A DNA stretch of 64,000 nucleotides from Natronorubrum aibiense. GTDB taxonomy: Archaea; Halobacteriota; Halobacteria; Halobacteriales; Natrialbaceae. The notes below the pieces were generated by a model, which ran no database searches, had not been told where the DNA came from, and was given only the letters and a program-made list of their open reading frames with translations. The stretch lies in contig NZ_CP045489.1 of NCBI RefSeq assembly GCF_009392895.1, positions 310,001 through 374,000 on the forward strand, written 5' to 3'. A program made the translations under genes and the position numbers. Shown piece by piece: positions 1 through 7,534 of the stretch (positions are counted from its first letter, which is position 1; the number at the start of each line of letters is the position of its first letter).

Positions 1-44
1 GAGTGTGTCAAACAAGCGGTAACGCCTATCTGAATGCGTAATGA

Positions 45-71
45 GCGTTCAGTACAGGTAAAAGCGTTACC
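45..71 (+). repeat. Copy of the dispersed GTCAGTACAGG / GTTACC unit
   Basis: The sequence reads CGTTCAGTACAGG, a few bases, then GCGTTACC. The same bipartite motif recurs in many intergenic spaces of this window (for example 5934, 16019, 39890, 48570, 62823 and 63431). Here it lies just beyond the 3' end of a minus-strand HalOD1 gene. Its function is unknown. Confidence 0.6.
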
Positions 72-93
72 AGCAGGGTTGTCTATCCATCCG

Positions 94-405
94 CTAACTG
101 TTTTTACAATTGAATGCACCATCGGTGATTTTTATCTCCTTGTCACCCCTAACCAGAATGGTCCATCCCTCGTAGGTGAATTCAATGGACAGATCTGACT
201 GATGTCGTTGTGAATGTTTCATCAGTCTGTTCAGTAATTCTGGCTCGACACTATTATATAATGGACTTAGATTGCACTCAGGAACTCTTTCTATTTCAGC
301 AATCCCTCGTATTATTGTCTGTGATACCGGTTCGTTCGGTTCTCTCTTTATAAAAATCTCAGTCCCACCATCTGTAATTATTTGTGGGTCGTAGTGACTT
401 TTCAT
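94..405 (-). CDS. Stand-alone HalOD1 domain protein
   Basis: This protein of about 103 aa matches the haloarchaeal output domain HalOD1. It has an N-terminal helix with the pattern 'I..GIAEIE', then 'LSPLYNSVEPELLNRL', and a C-terminal strand pair 'IEFTYEGWTILV'. HalOD1 is usually the output half of response regulators. Single-domain versions are common in haloarchaea and have no proven role. The open frame extends upstream to 552, but that extension lacks the acidic composition and family similarity. I prefer the internal ATG at 403-405, which gives the usual family length. A copy of the dispersed repeat follows the stop codon. The family call is good; the start is less certain. Confidence 0.75.
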   Translation of the reverse strand: MKSHYDPQIITDGGTEIFIKREPNEPVSQTIIRGIAEIERVPECNLSPLYNSVEPELLNRLMKHSQRHQSDLSIEFTYEGWTILVRGDKEIKITDGAFNCKNS

Positions 406-584
406 ATACAAATAAAATACTTGCTGGCTTTTCAAGCTTCTACCTAACAACGGATTTGCCGGTACATCTGCAGATCTACTTACCGGCCCATTCACCGTCG
501 AAGTTAGTGGATTAAACCGATAGAGGAATTCTCTGCTGTCCGTCGAGAACAAGGTTTAGTCGGAACGGCGCATAACTTCCCCGT

Positions 585-1553
585 ATGCCATTCAGCGTCA
601 GTTGGCACACGCTTCTCGAGCATCTTGATGAGTTGCCGGCGGACGCGACACTGATCACACCGTTGTCGCACTCTCGCATCCATATCACAGATGTTCAGGA
701 ACACCGTGTCATCGCCCGATTTGACGAGTCCACCGAGAAGCGTCCGCTCCAACGTGAGCAGTTCGAGACACTCTACCATCAGATACAGACCGCCCACGAT
801 GGGTTCAATCTCGACCGGCTCCCGCCAGATGCCGACCCGTATCCAGCGGTGTTGAGTGTCCATCCTCGGTTCGAGATTGACGAAGACGCGGGTGTGATCG
901 CCGAGACAGACGGGTCGACGACGACCCAACTGGCCGACACAGCACACGAACCTGATGACGATGACCGAACCGAACCTGATGGTCTGGATATCTACTCGGA
1001 TAGCCTACTCCTGATCGATGCACTCGAGCGCCACGACGTAACTGACCTGCCTGAGTTGGAGACGGCCACACTGGTGAATCTCTATACGCTGCTGTCGGAT
1101 GTCCAGCGTGATGCTAACGACTTTCGACAGGAAGTCGCTGATGTGCTTCTCTCACGGCTTCATCACGACCGTCCTGTTGCCGGTCAGTACGGCTCCGTCC
1201 AGCGTACGAGTCGCCGTAACCGCTTGCTCAAAGATGACGAGTATGTCCTCTCGATGCTCGAGGCGGAAGGGATCGACCGCGAGCGCGTTATGAGCGTTGA
1301 CCGGCAGAAAGTCGACGAAGCACTCGAGGTGACGACGCTCACCGAGTCCGATGTCTACGAGATTGATGAGAGCGAATACGTTCGCAAAGCAGAAGTCGAC
1401 GACGACATCAAGGAGTCACGCCTCCAGGGCTTGAAGGATCGACTTGCCGCTAGTGAGGAGACAGAAACTGAGGAACTGCGACAGGAGATCGAAGCACTCG
1501 AAGACCGTATTGATGACCTCACAAGCTTCCGAGCGGGGACTGAAGTTCAATGA
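585..1553 (+). CDS. Acidic haloarchaeal protein of unknown function
   Basis: This 322-aa protein is strongly acidic and soluble. I recognise no catalytic motif. The N-terminal part (about 1-100) looks globular. An acidic linker follows near 120-135, then a helical middle region. The last ~50 residues, rich in E, L and R (from 'LKDRLAASEETETEELRQE'), look like a coiled coil. Codon use and acidity fit a real haloarchaeal gene, and antisense frames are clearly worse. It is transcribed away from the HalOD1 gene at 94-405. A mobile-element role is only inferred from context. Confidence 0.75.
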   Translation: MPFSVSWHTLLEHLDELPADATLITPLSHSRIHITDVQEHRVIARFDESTEKRPLQREQFETLYHQIQTAHDGFNLDRLPPDADPYPAVLSVHPRFEIDEDAGVIAETDGSTTTQLADTAHEPDDDDRTEPDGLDIYSDSLLLIDALERHDVTDLPELETATLVNLYTLLSDVQRDANDFRQEVADVLLSRLHHDRPVAGQYGSVQRTSRRNRLLKDDEYVLSMLEAEGIDRERVMSVDRQKVDEALEVTTLTESDVYEIDESEYVRKAEVDDDIKESRLQGLKDRLAASEETETEELRQEIEALEDRIDDLTSFRAGTEVQ

Positions 1554-1647
1554 CGACTGTTGATAACCTTCTCGTCATCATATACGATGCAAGAGACTGG
1601 CGGTGTATCTCTCGGTCGTTCTGCAATCTGTTAGCAGGAGTACCAAA

Positions 1648-1875
1648 TTAGTCATCCTTATTCTGTGTTCGGAGTTCACTAGCTTTCTCTTCGAGTTGGC
1701 GGAGAATTGGGACACGTTGTTGGTGCTGGTTTTCGTAGGCGACGCAGGCCCGCAACGTGTCCATATCGTTGATCGTTGCAATGCTGGCATCGATGAGTCG
1801 CGGGTTCGGTGCTTCGAGCCGCTGTGCTGGTGAGAGATCGCTCGAGTCGTTGGAGTGCTCTGGAGTGTTACCCAT
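1648..1875 (-). CDS. Small conserved-type protein, third gene of the HEPN-like operon
   Basis: This 75-aa acidic protein has a helical core ('MDTLRACVAYENQHQQRVPILRQLEEKA' region, residues ~38-66). It resembles small haloarchaeal proteins of unknown function that carry the same 'L+xxVAYExxxQxR' helix. It lies 48 bp downstream of the HEPN-like gene at 1924-2586 on the same strand and is probably co-transcribed. The helical form and small size would suit an antitoxin or accessory subunit, but nothing in the sequence proves that. Confidence 0.6.
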   Translation of the reverse strand: MGNTPEHSNDSSDLSPAQRLEAPNPRLIDASIATINDMDTLRACVAYENQHQQRVPILRQLEEKASELRTQNKDD

Positions 1876-1923
1876 TGGATGTTGCCTCTACCCCTGTCGA
1901 GGCACGAAAAACGAGTTGCAAAC

Positions 1924-2586
1924 TCAGGCTCGGTTTTTGCTACACCACTCTTCGAACGCATTCTCGAATTCGCTGAATAAGTTCCGATGAAAGTCACCGA
2001 TGTACGGAAGTGGATATCGCTGATCCTCATCCGGAGCATGCGCTAAGTAGTCGCCAGCGCTATCGAGATCGCCTTTTGGCGTTGCTTCAAAGTCTTGTTT
2101 CTGGAAATACAATTGATAGTAATCACTTCCATCTTGTGTCCCTTCATATTTGACCTTGAGGCACCAGTAGTCGCCGTGTTGGAAATCATTCCGTAGTCCC
2201 CAGAGAAACGTACCCCGGCGAGCATACTCTGGTGCAGCCTTGTCATCTCGTGCTGGGAGGAAATGCCCCTTCCTGATATGCTGCTTCAAGCGTTTGTTTA
2301 GGATCGATCGAATCTGTTCGTTATACGAGTACAGCGAAGAAACATAATTGTGTACTCGTCGGTAGACCTCATTCTCTACATCTGTTTCGTCAGCTCCTTG
2401 CTCAATGACGATCGTTCCCGTGGTTGAAATGTTGTCACACATTTGAGCCAACTCGTGAAAGTTTCCGTGAACAATATAGGCTGATGATCGTGCTCGCACT
2501 AAATCACGATCAGTAACCGGGTTTGCCGGCCCTTTTGTATGGCCAAGTAACTGGTCTACCGTATTCCTAGAACCACAGTTGCCCAT
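1924..2586 (-). CDS. HEPN-like protein with an RNxxxH motif
   Basis: This 220-aa protein has no family I can name with certainty. Residues ~70-150 are helical, and near 130-140 they carry 'LRNDFQHG', which matches the R-N-x3-H catalytic motif of HEPN ribonuclease domains (the same motif type as in HepT). The C-terminal part (150-220) is mixed and rich in aromatic residues. By family knowledge, HEPN proteins with this motif are often metal-independent RNases in toxin-antitoxin or abortive infection systems. The gene sits between a 40-aa ORF 11 bp upstream and a 75-aa ORF downstream, all on one strand. RNase function is inferred from a single motif and the context. Confidence 0.65.
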   Translation of the reverse strand: MGNCGSRNTVDQLLGHTKGPANPVTDRDLVRARSSAYIVHGNFHELAQMCDNISTTGTIVIEQGADETDVENEVYRRVHNYVSSLYSYNEQIRSILNKRLKQHIRKGHFLPARDDKAAPEYARRGTFLWGLRNDFQHGDYWCLKVKYEGTQDGSDYYQLYFQKQDFEATPKGDLDSAGDYLAHAPDEDQRYPLPYIGDFHRNLFSEFENAFEEWCSKNRA

Positions 2587-2597
2587 TCGATCTACCG

Positions 2598-2720
2598 CTA
2601 CTCGTCTTCAGAGTTGCTCGACATCTTCACTGCTGCCTCGCGGTCCTTCAGAAGTTGTTCCTTAGACTGGCCAGTTGTTTCGGCCAGTTCATCTACAGTG
2701 GGAATGTCCTTCAGGGCCAT
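2598..2720 (-). CDS. Small acidic protein upstream of the HEPN-like gene
   Basis: This 40-aa ORF starts at ATG 2718-2720 and stops at TAG 2598-2600. It begins 'MALKDIPTVDELAETTG' and has a helix followed by an acidic tail. It ends 11 bp before the HEPN-like gene and shares its strand, so the two are likely one transcript. Its composition is haloarchaeal (acidic, helical). It could be an antitoxin-like partner, a leader peptide or a truncated DNA-binding protein. It is too short for standard gene finders, so confidence is moderate. Confidence 0.5.
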   Translation of the reverse strand: MALKDIPTVDELAETTGQSKEQLLKDREAAVKMSSNSEDE

Positions 2721-2827
2721 CTTCTTACTGCTAAATTCCCTGCTCAGACAATTATACCTTTCGCACAGTCAGATACCGTTTTCTCTAGGCTGAACAGGGC
2801 GAGGGCCTCGTGTCTTGAACCTATAGT

Positions 2828-2885
2828 ATTTCACGCATCACTCGAGGTCAAGCCCCGAGGCAGTCTGCCTTGCACTTCTGTAGAT
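2828..2885 (-). mobile_element. Degenerate IS200/IS605-like end hairpin (copy A)
   Basis: The segment has the stem CTCGAGGTCAAGCCCCGAGG followed by AGTCTGCC and TTCTGTAGA. It matches copies at 8867-8919 and 59047-59099. The structure, a GC-rich hairpin near a TTCAC terminus on the other strand, resembles right ends of haloarchaeal IS200/IS605 (TnpB) elements. No tnpA or tnpB gene remains nearby, so this would be a solo end or a short derivative. Confidence 0.5.
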
Positions 2886-2906
2886 GACTCGTGTTCTCAT
2901 CTGCTG

Positions 2907-3272
2907 CTAGCGTTCTGCGCCGTAGACGATCTTCGAGGGGGCTTCGTAGCCACAGTCAGGACAGTCGAACCATCGCTGGACCTTCGCACCAGTGGCAGAT
3001 TTCTGGCCGACGATGACGTCGTCGTTTGGACACTCCGGACAAGCGAGTTCGGGGGCTGGTTTGTCCCGGAGTGCATCCCGAACGCTGGTCGCCTCCTTCG
3101 TCTCGAAGCCTTGCGACCACACTGGATAGCCGTCGACGAGGATCACTGCCCGCCACTTGTACGCGTAGGAGTCCGGTGCACGATGCAAAACGGCTCGCGC
3201 TCCAGTCTCCGTGTTTCGATATGCTAGCGTGGGTGTTCGACTCTCTCGTGTCCAGTTGGTGATTCGAGGCAT
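2907..3272 (-). CDS. Haloarchaeal zinc-ribbon protein, copy 1 of a duplicated pair
   Basis: This 121-aa protein begins 'MPRITNWTRESRTPTLAYRN'. It has an N-terminal beta-rich domain that includes 'RAVLHRAPDSYAYKWRAVI'. A C-terminal zinc ribbon has two CPxC-type knuckles, 'CPECPNDD' and 'CPDCGYEAP'. It belongs to a widespread haloarchaeal family of unknown function found on plasmids and islands. It follows the 166-aa gene directly. A near-identical copy lies at 9059-9424. The ATG at 3270-3272 matches the start of that copy; an upstream in-frame GTG adds two residues. Confidence 0.85.
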   Translation of the reverse strand: MPRITNWTRESRTPTLAYRNTETGARAVLHRAPDSYAYKWRAVILVDGYPVWSQGFETKEATSVRDALRDKPAPELACPECPNDDVIVGQKSATGAKVQRWFDCPDCGYEAPSKIVYGAER

Positions 3273-3278
3273 GGTCAC

Positions 3279-3779
3279 TCAGAAATGGACGTCTGCCGGT
3301 ACGATCCAGCACATCTCGCTCTCGTCAGTAGTCTCGAGGAGTCGATCGAGGTGTCCGCGATGACGGATGCCAGTCGCATGTTGATCGTACAAGCAGATCG
3401 ACGGGCCACGAGAAGCACCGGCCCGTTTGAAGGCGTGACGGGCAAGGCCCGCATCGCGCATGATCTCATCGTCGCTGCGTTCCTCGAGTGTAGTTTTCAC
3501 CCGATTCAGATTGCGTTGGAACGTTTCCGTCGTGGTCTCCCAGGCCCGCTCGAGGAGGTCTTTGCCTTCCTCTGATGTGATGGGCGCAGCCGTCGGCAGG
3601 TCACCCCACCGTGCTTTTCCAGCCACTGTTGTCTTCTCTTCGTCGAAGGTAACGTAGTAGTCGAACGCTGCACAGCAATGCGGCTCCGCGCCGACCAGTC
3701 GATCGAACACTGTCTTCCCGGTTGACAGTGCCTCGTCTGCTGTCGATGCCTCTACCAACGAATAAATGATCATATGCAT
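3279..3779 (-). CDS. Haloarchaeal conserved protein, copy 1 of a duplicated pair
   Basis: This 166-aa soluble protein begins 'MHMIIYSLVEASTADEALS'. It carries 'FDYYVTFDE', 'RWGDLPTAAPITSEEGKDLL' and a C-terminal 'SICLYDQHATGIRHRGHLD' segment, and ends with a conserved 'WIVPADVHF'. I know the sequence type from haloarchaeal accessory regions but not its function. The layout (substrate-like 'YYVTFDEE', 'GIRHRGHLDRLL') is shared with the 294-aa protein at 14524-15408, so the two may be distant relatives. It lies just upstream of, and is almost certainly co-transcribed with, the zinc-ribbon gene. Copy 2 is at 9431-9931. Confidence 0.85.
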   Translation of the reverse strand: MHMIIYSLVEASTADEALSTGKTVFDRLVGAEPHCCAAFDYYVTFDEEKTTVAGKARWGDLPTAAPITSEEGKDLLERAWETTTETFQRNLNRVKTTLEERSDDEIMRDAGLARHAFKRAGASRGPSICLYDQHATGIRHRGHLDRLLETTDESEMCWIVPADVHF

Positions 3780-3835
3780 CTTGAGTACCTCACTGCGCCG
3801 ACGCTCTGGTCAGTGTTCGCTTGATACTACCCAGT

Positions 3836-3858
3836 GCGCCGGCACCCATCACCGGCGC
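3836..3858 (-). promoter_or_regulatory. Conserved stem-loop in the leader of gene-pair copy 1
   Basis: GCGCCGG and CCGGCGC form a perfect 7-bp stem around a 9-base loop, about 57 bp upstream of the 166-aa gene. The same hairpin with the same loop lies at 9988-10010 upstream of copy 2, while surrounding bases have diverged. It may be a regulator site or an RNA leader structure. Confidence 0.5.
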
Positions 3859-4163
3859 ACAAAATCACGGTGCAACACATCTGGCTCACGGAGTAGAGCG
3901 ATCCAGATCGGTACTAGCACCGACAGCGGTTGTCAGGTCGCTCGACTCGTCGATAGCTTCGAAAAGACCGCGAGTTCCTTTGGAAACTTGCACCCTCGAC
4001 TCGAGTGGAAGTACTGGTTGGGTGAGTATCATAGAAAGACTTGCAAGTGATTTGTTTCAACTCCTTTTGATTGAATCAGCTGGTAAGTAGATGTGTGCAC
4101 TGACCAATCGTCTCTGACTCAAGAATTAAGTACTCTTTTACATATTGTCAACTAAGCTCACCT

Positions 4164-4322
4164 ATGGCGCTTGACGATATCTTTGCCGAATTTAGTAAAC
4201 TCCTCGAAGGAGAGGAGATGACCGGAAGACAGGCGGGGCTCATAATCTTTGCCTGGATGGGGGCCACCGCCCTCTTTGGATTGATTTCCTATATTGTAGT
4301 GTTCATAATTATGGGCTATTAA
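4164..4322 (+). CDS. 52-aa single-pass membrane protein
   Basis: This short ORF starts at ATG 4164 and ends at TAA 4320-4322. It begins 'MALDDIFAEFSKLLEGEEM'. An amphipathic acidic N-terminus (1-22) is followed by one hydrophobic segment (about 25-50: 'LIIFAWMGATALFGLISYIV'). It sits alone, with motif-like fragments of the dispersed repeat near 4085 and 4345. Function is unknown. It fits the window's series of lone small membrane-protein genes. Confidence 0.55.
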   Translation: MALDDIFAEFSKLLEGEEMTGRQAGLIIFAWMGATALFGLISYIVVFIIMGY

Positions 4323-4421
4323 TCAGTTTTGTCGTTATGTTACTCGCCAGTACTGAGCGATGCGTGCCTCCTGAGACATGGTGAAACGAAACGCGGCGAT
4401 CTGCTCACTACAGGTGCTTAC

Positions 4422-4844
4422 TTATTCACACGTCTTTTGCATAAACCTCACACGCAAATCATTATCTATCCTCATAGTCAGCTCTTGATGATAACAGTCT
4501 GCAGGATTCCATGTAGTACTAAAGGGACCTGCACTTTCCGAACGATCCTTCGATGTGACTTCAACTTCCACATCATACGTTCCAGTTTCAACAATATTGG
4601 TATCACCACTACGAGAATGTTGGTTTGGGAAAATACGATACTCCCTTTCGTATATAACATCAGAGTCAGCAAGAAAACCGCTATCAGAGATGATTGTTGT
4701 TTTTACCCATACTTCTTCGTCACTGTCATTGGCCCAACTGACTGAGCCATACCCTGAATCAAGTACAGATATCCCGGTATACACGCTTGTACCACCAATA
4801 ACCGCCCCACTAAGCGAAAACAAAAGTTCCCTTCGGGTAGGCAT
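4422..4844 (-). CDS. Exported protein with Tat-like signal
   Basis: This 140-aa protein starts 'MPTRRELLFSLSGAVIGGTS', a twin-arginine type signal (RR followed by a hydrophobic stretch). The mature part is beta-rich and includes 'VWVKTTIISDSGF', 'EREYRIFPNQHSRSGDTN' and 'GTYDVEVEV', like small haloarchaeal Ig-like secreted proteins. There is no clear lipobox Cys. I chose ATG 4842-4844, which starts directly at the signal; an in-frame ATG at 4853 adds 3 residues. It is a monocistronic minus-strand gene next to an IS. Function is unknown. Confidence 0.7.
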   Translation of the reverse strand: MPTRRELLFSLSGAVIGGTSVYTGISVLDSGYGSVSWANDSDEEVWVKTTIISDSGFLADSDVIYEREYRIFPNQHSRSGDTNIVETGTYDVEVEVTSKDRSESAGPFSTTWNPADCYHQELTMRIDNDLRVRFMQKTCE

Positions 4845-4937
4845 TTCATTCACTCGTCAGGGATAATACTAAGAATTTTTTGTCTCAATATAATGATTGA
4901 TACAGTCTTCTATTTATAGCTATAGTACACTTATATC

Positions 4938-5843
4938 GAACGTTCTGTGAACTCCCTGTACTGATCGTTAGATTGCTCGGTCAAGATTATGAACGATACA
5001 CGCAAGGGCGAGTTCACGGAACTGCTTCCACCAGCGTCGTGACCGGACGAACGCACCGTATCTTCGCTTGAATCGAGAGTTCACCGTTTCGCTCTGGCTC
5101 CGTTGGCCGTAGAGTTCAGTATCCAACCGGGCGTTCCACGCTTTCTGAAGTGAGGAAAAATCACAGTGTTTGATGAGTGGACGAACCCCGTTCTCGCGGG
5201 CCATCGCTCGAATCTGCTGATCGTCGTATCCCTTGTCTCCAAGCAAAACTCCGATTTCAGATGCGTTGCGGTTGATGAGTGACGGTGTGATCTGCGTATC
5301 GTGTTTTCGGGTCGTTGTGACGTGGAGATCGAGGATCGCGTTTGCTCTCGTATCGACTAAGAGCGTGACTTTTAGCTGCTGAATCGTCAGTTTCGCCCGT
5401 TTCGTGTAGTGCTTTGAGGCATGGGTTCGGTCGAAGCCCGAAGCGTCGATTCCCGTAACACCGTTAGTCAGGAGCAGTGAAACAGAGAGATTGAGAAGTA
5501 CCCGCCAAACGGCCATATCGAGTCTATCGAACGCTTTGCACAGCGTTGACGGGTCAGGAAGTTCGGTGAGGTTGATTGCGTTCCGAATACGAGGCATTTC
5601 AATGAATTCGTCGAGGAGCGTTCGATAGGTCGTGTTCTTCCGAATTTTGAGACATAGCAGAACAACGTGCTGATGGAGCGTGTAGCGTTGTTTCGAGTAC
5701 TTTGAGGAATATCGTGAGACTGCTCGCTGGGCGAGGTGAAATGCTTGCTCGACAAACCGGAGTAACTGCGACTTTGGGAGGGTTTGCATCCACTCACACT
5801 ATCGACTGAATCTGCAACTCTCCAAGGATTTCAACAGAGCCTC
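4938..5843 (-). mobile_element. IS5-family-like insertion sequence
   Basis: A 273-aa transposase fills the element. On the right, reading outward on the minus strand, the end is GAGGCTCTGTTGAAATCC (5826-5843). On the left, TTCTGTGAACTCC (about 4943-4955) is a degenerate match. No target duplication was found. The right end looks sound; the left boundary is uncertain by a few bases. Confidence 0.6.
4968..5789 (-). CDS. IS5-family transposase
   Basis: This 273-aa DDE transposase belongs to the haloarchaeal IS5-like group. The catalytic regions are visible: 'TGIDASGFDRTHASKHY' (first Asp, about residue 135), 'LLGDKGYDD' (second Asp, about 205), and 'RSQSETVNSRFKRRYG' (Glu, about 258). An N-terminal helical DNA-binding region precedes them. 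The reading frame is intact. It resembles the transposase at 11827-12687 only distantly, so these are different elements. Confidence 0.9.
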   Translation of the reverse strand: MQTLPKSQLLRFVEQAFHLAQRAVSRYSSKYSKQRYTLHQHVVLLCLKIRKNTTYRTLLDEFIEMPRIRNAINLTELPDPSTLCKAFDRLDMAVWRVLLNLSVSLLLTNGVTGIDASGFDRTHASKHYTKRAKLTIQQLKVTLLVDTRANAILDLHVTTTRKHDTQITPSLINRNASEIGVLLGDKGYDDQQIRAMARENGVRPLIKHCDFSSLQKAWNARLDTELYGQRSQSETVNSRFKRRYGAFVRSRRWWKQFRELALACIVHNLDRAI

Positions 5844-5933
5844 CCGAATATGTCTTTTCACGCGTGATCACAATACACGTAATGAACAGCTTGCCACGCT
5901 TCGTTTCAACGTGTATCGGGAGATACGGACCAA

Positions 5934-5960
5934 TCAATACAGGGGAAGCATTTACCGTTG
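5934..5960 (+). repeat. Copy of the dispersed repeat unit
   Basis: ATCAATACAGG, then GGAAGCATTTACCGTTG, fits the bipartite AGTACAGG / TTACCG pattern seen across the window. It lies between the IS5-like element and a small ORF. Confidence 0.5.
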
Positions 5961-5978
5961 AAAGAAGTAATTGAGTGT

Positions 5979-6077
5979 ATGGCTAAAGCCGAAGACGGCG
6001 GAGAATCAGATGGAGGGGACGAGAAAAACGAGTGGCTTGACCGTATCATTAGTTTTCTCGCCACCTATCTCCCGTGA
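5979..6077 (+). CDS. Possible 32-aa microprotein
   Basis: The ORF runs from ATG 5979 to TGA 6075-6077. It begins 'MAKAEDGGESDGGDEKNEWL', an acidic stretch, and ends in a short hydrophobic helix, 'LDRIISFLATYLP'. It is bracketed by dispersed repeat copies at 5934-5960 and 6108-6195, like other small genes here. Its short length makes it tentative. Confidence 0.35.
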   Translation: MAKAEDGGESDGGDEKNEWLDRIISFLATYLP

Positions 6078-6107
6078 GTACCAGGGGAACTCTTCACCGA
6101 TAGATTC

Positions 6108-6195
6108 GCACACGTAGTTACCGAACTGCCCCGATTCAGTTTCAGGCATAATTCTGAATAGAGAAATCGTGCTACTATCTACTAATAGGAATTAG
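6108..6195 (-). repeat. Long form (~85 bp) of the dispersed repeat, copy R1
   Basis: On the minus strand it reads AGTAGATAGTAGCACG, then TTTCTCTATTCAG, then CCTGAAACTGA, then GTTCGGTAACTACGTGTGCG. The same blocks in the same order recur at 16290-16372 (same orientation) and, more diverged, at 15961-16050 and 39824-39910 (opposite orientation). A short non-coding mobile or recombination element is likely. Confidence 0.65.
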
Positions 6196-6359
6196 CGTCA
6201 ATCCTCATACGTTCCAGTGTGACCGATCACGGATATGTTGGATTTTCTGTATCTTGCACGATTTCTATCAGCTACTGTATATTTTAAGCGAGACGTGCAA
6301 GAGACACAGCGCGTGTCGGTGACTGGAGTTCTCCAGTCACAGTGTTACAGACAGTGCGT

Positions 6360-7232
6360 CTATAGTAGACCTGCACCGACAGCGAGAGCACCAAGTCCGA
6401 CGATTGCTGCGACGACAGCACCGATGTATGCATACTTGTATTGCTTGAAGGAGTCCGCGAGTTCCGCCTTGGACTTATCAGAGATGATGAGCTGGCTGTC
6501 GTCAGGGGGCGTGACTACAACATCCTCGGGTTTCAAAGGATGTGTCGCATTCTCGGTGGCGTGAGCCTGCCCGAGGAGGTATATTTCATCGCCCGGACCG
6601 AGTGTCCCCTCGTAGTATCGGCGTTCGCCGTGTTTGTTCCCGATATCAAGGATATTCGTGATAGAGTCGGTCTGGGGGGAGATTATTGCCTCACCTTGGA
6701 CGAACTCTGCGATACGCTCGGGCGGTTCACTGTCAGGAGGTACGTTGGCCTCGACAGAGAAACTATTGAGCGCGGCGAGAACGTTGTCAACGGTCACGCC
6801 GGTTGAGAGAAGCCGGTCAACGTCAATCGCCCCCACCTGGATATCGTGAATCCCGGTGCCGGCTGATGGATCGTTCACATGGTTGCCGACGTCCACGCGG
6901 ACGCGCCCAGTCCCATCGTCAAGCTCGAATGAGGTTGCATGTATACCCGTGGCACGCGTCTCCCACATTTCAGTCTCACCGCCTTCATCCCACTCTTCGA
7001 CTTCCCACGCCGATAATGTGCTCTCTTCACCTTTTATTGGAGAGTCGAATGGGCTACTCGCACGGACGGTACCCTTGAGTTCGATGAGTCCTTCGCTTTT
7101 AATATCCCGTACGTCAGTTGTTTCGGTATCTCTGAGAAGCGCACTCCTACGGTGTTGGCGGCGGCCGTAGACTCCGGCGAACGCTGCAACGACCAGAAGG
7201 ACAACGCCGACGATGAGTAGTATGGTGGACAT
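6360..7232 (-). CDS. GIDE/MULAN-like domain membrane protein
   Basis: This 290-aa protein has one N-terminal membrane segment ('MSTILLIVGVVLLVVAAFAG') and one at the C-terminus (about 265-290). Between them is a soluble domain with 'IELKGTVRASSPFDSPIKGE', 'WETRATGIHATSFELDDGTG' and 'GERRYYEGTLGPGDEIYLLG'. This pattern matches the GIDE domain, known from the mitochondrial E3 ligase MUL1 and common in archaeal and bacterial membrane proteins that lack the RING part. There is no RING here, so ligase activity is not implied. The start at ATG 7230-7232 begins at the membrane helix. It is monocistronic. Confidence 0.8.
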   Translation of the reverse strand: MSTILLIVGVVLLVVAAFAGVYGRRQHRRSALLRDTETTDVRDIKSEGLIELKGTVRASSPFDSPIKGEESTLSAWEVEEWDEGGETEMWETRATGIHATSFELDDGTGRVRVDVGNHVNDPSAGTGIHDIQVGAIDVDRLLSTGVTVDNVLAALNSFSVEANVPPDSEPPERIAEFVQGEAIISPQTDSITNILDIGNKHGERRYYEGTLGPGDEIYLLGQAHATENATHPLKPEDVVVTPPDDSQLIISDKSKAELADSFKQYKYAYIGAVVAAIVGLGALAVGAGLL

Positions 7233-7334
7233 GGACGGAGACACTTCCCCAGTCAATCTGCTGGAATAAGAGAGTGTTCAATTTACGCACCTATCTGACA
7301 ACTGTTTCGTTGTATACTAATACAAACGAGGATC

Positions 7335-7410
7335 AACTGCTGAATACACAGCGCGAATGTGGTACGGATTGAGAAGCGATCTGCGGGAGCAGTAGTCGGT
7401 AAGTATAGAG
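7335..7410 (+). repeat. Second dispersed repeat (GAATACAC-GCGCGAATGT type)
   Basis: CTGCTGAATACACAGCGCGAATGT is followed about 45 bp later by AGTCGGTAAGTATAG. The same order of blocks occurs at 10298-10395 and 48505-48605. Shorter matches are at 11152-11180, 12843-12866 and, inverted, 49285-49315. It lies between the GIDE and M48 genes. The function is unknown. Confidence 0.6.
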
Positions 7411-7534
7411 CACAGCAAACATCTTACTCGCTCACGGTCGTTATCGAGCGACCGCCTGCCCAGAGTTACGACGATCGCCGCGAGTTTTGACGTCCGCCCT
7501 TCTTGGCCATGTGTTTCGAGTGTATCGGAATTGA

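Larger units (their letters stand above)
2905..4090. repeat. Duplicated ~1.2-kb segment, copy 1
   Basis: Two genes and their leader are repeated at 9057-10243. Similarity extends past the genes. A GCGCCGG hairpin (3836-3858) is conserved, and so is a block ending 'GATTGAATCAGC' and 'GGTAAGTAG' near 4040-4090. The two copies flank about 5 kb that contains an IS5-family element. Coding parts are far more alike than the spacer, so selection rather than recent copying may be keeping the genes similar. Confidence 0.75.

Noticed and set aside
4329-4745. 138-aa plus-strand open frame
   Set aside because: It is antisense to the exported protein, which has a clear Tat-type signal.
4938-4960. Left end of the first IS5-like element as a copy of the dispersed repeat
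   Set aside because: TCCCTGTACTGATCG resembles an inverted AGTACAGG unit, but the match is short. It cannot be told from the degenerate IS end, so it was not counted as a repeat copy.
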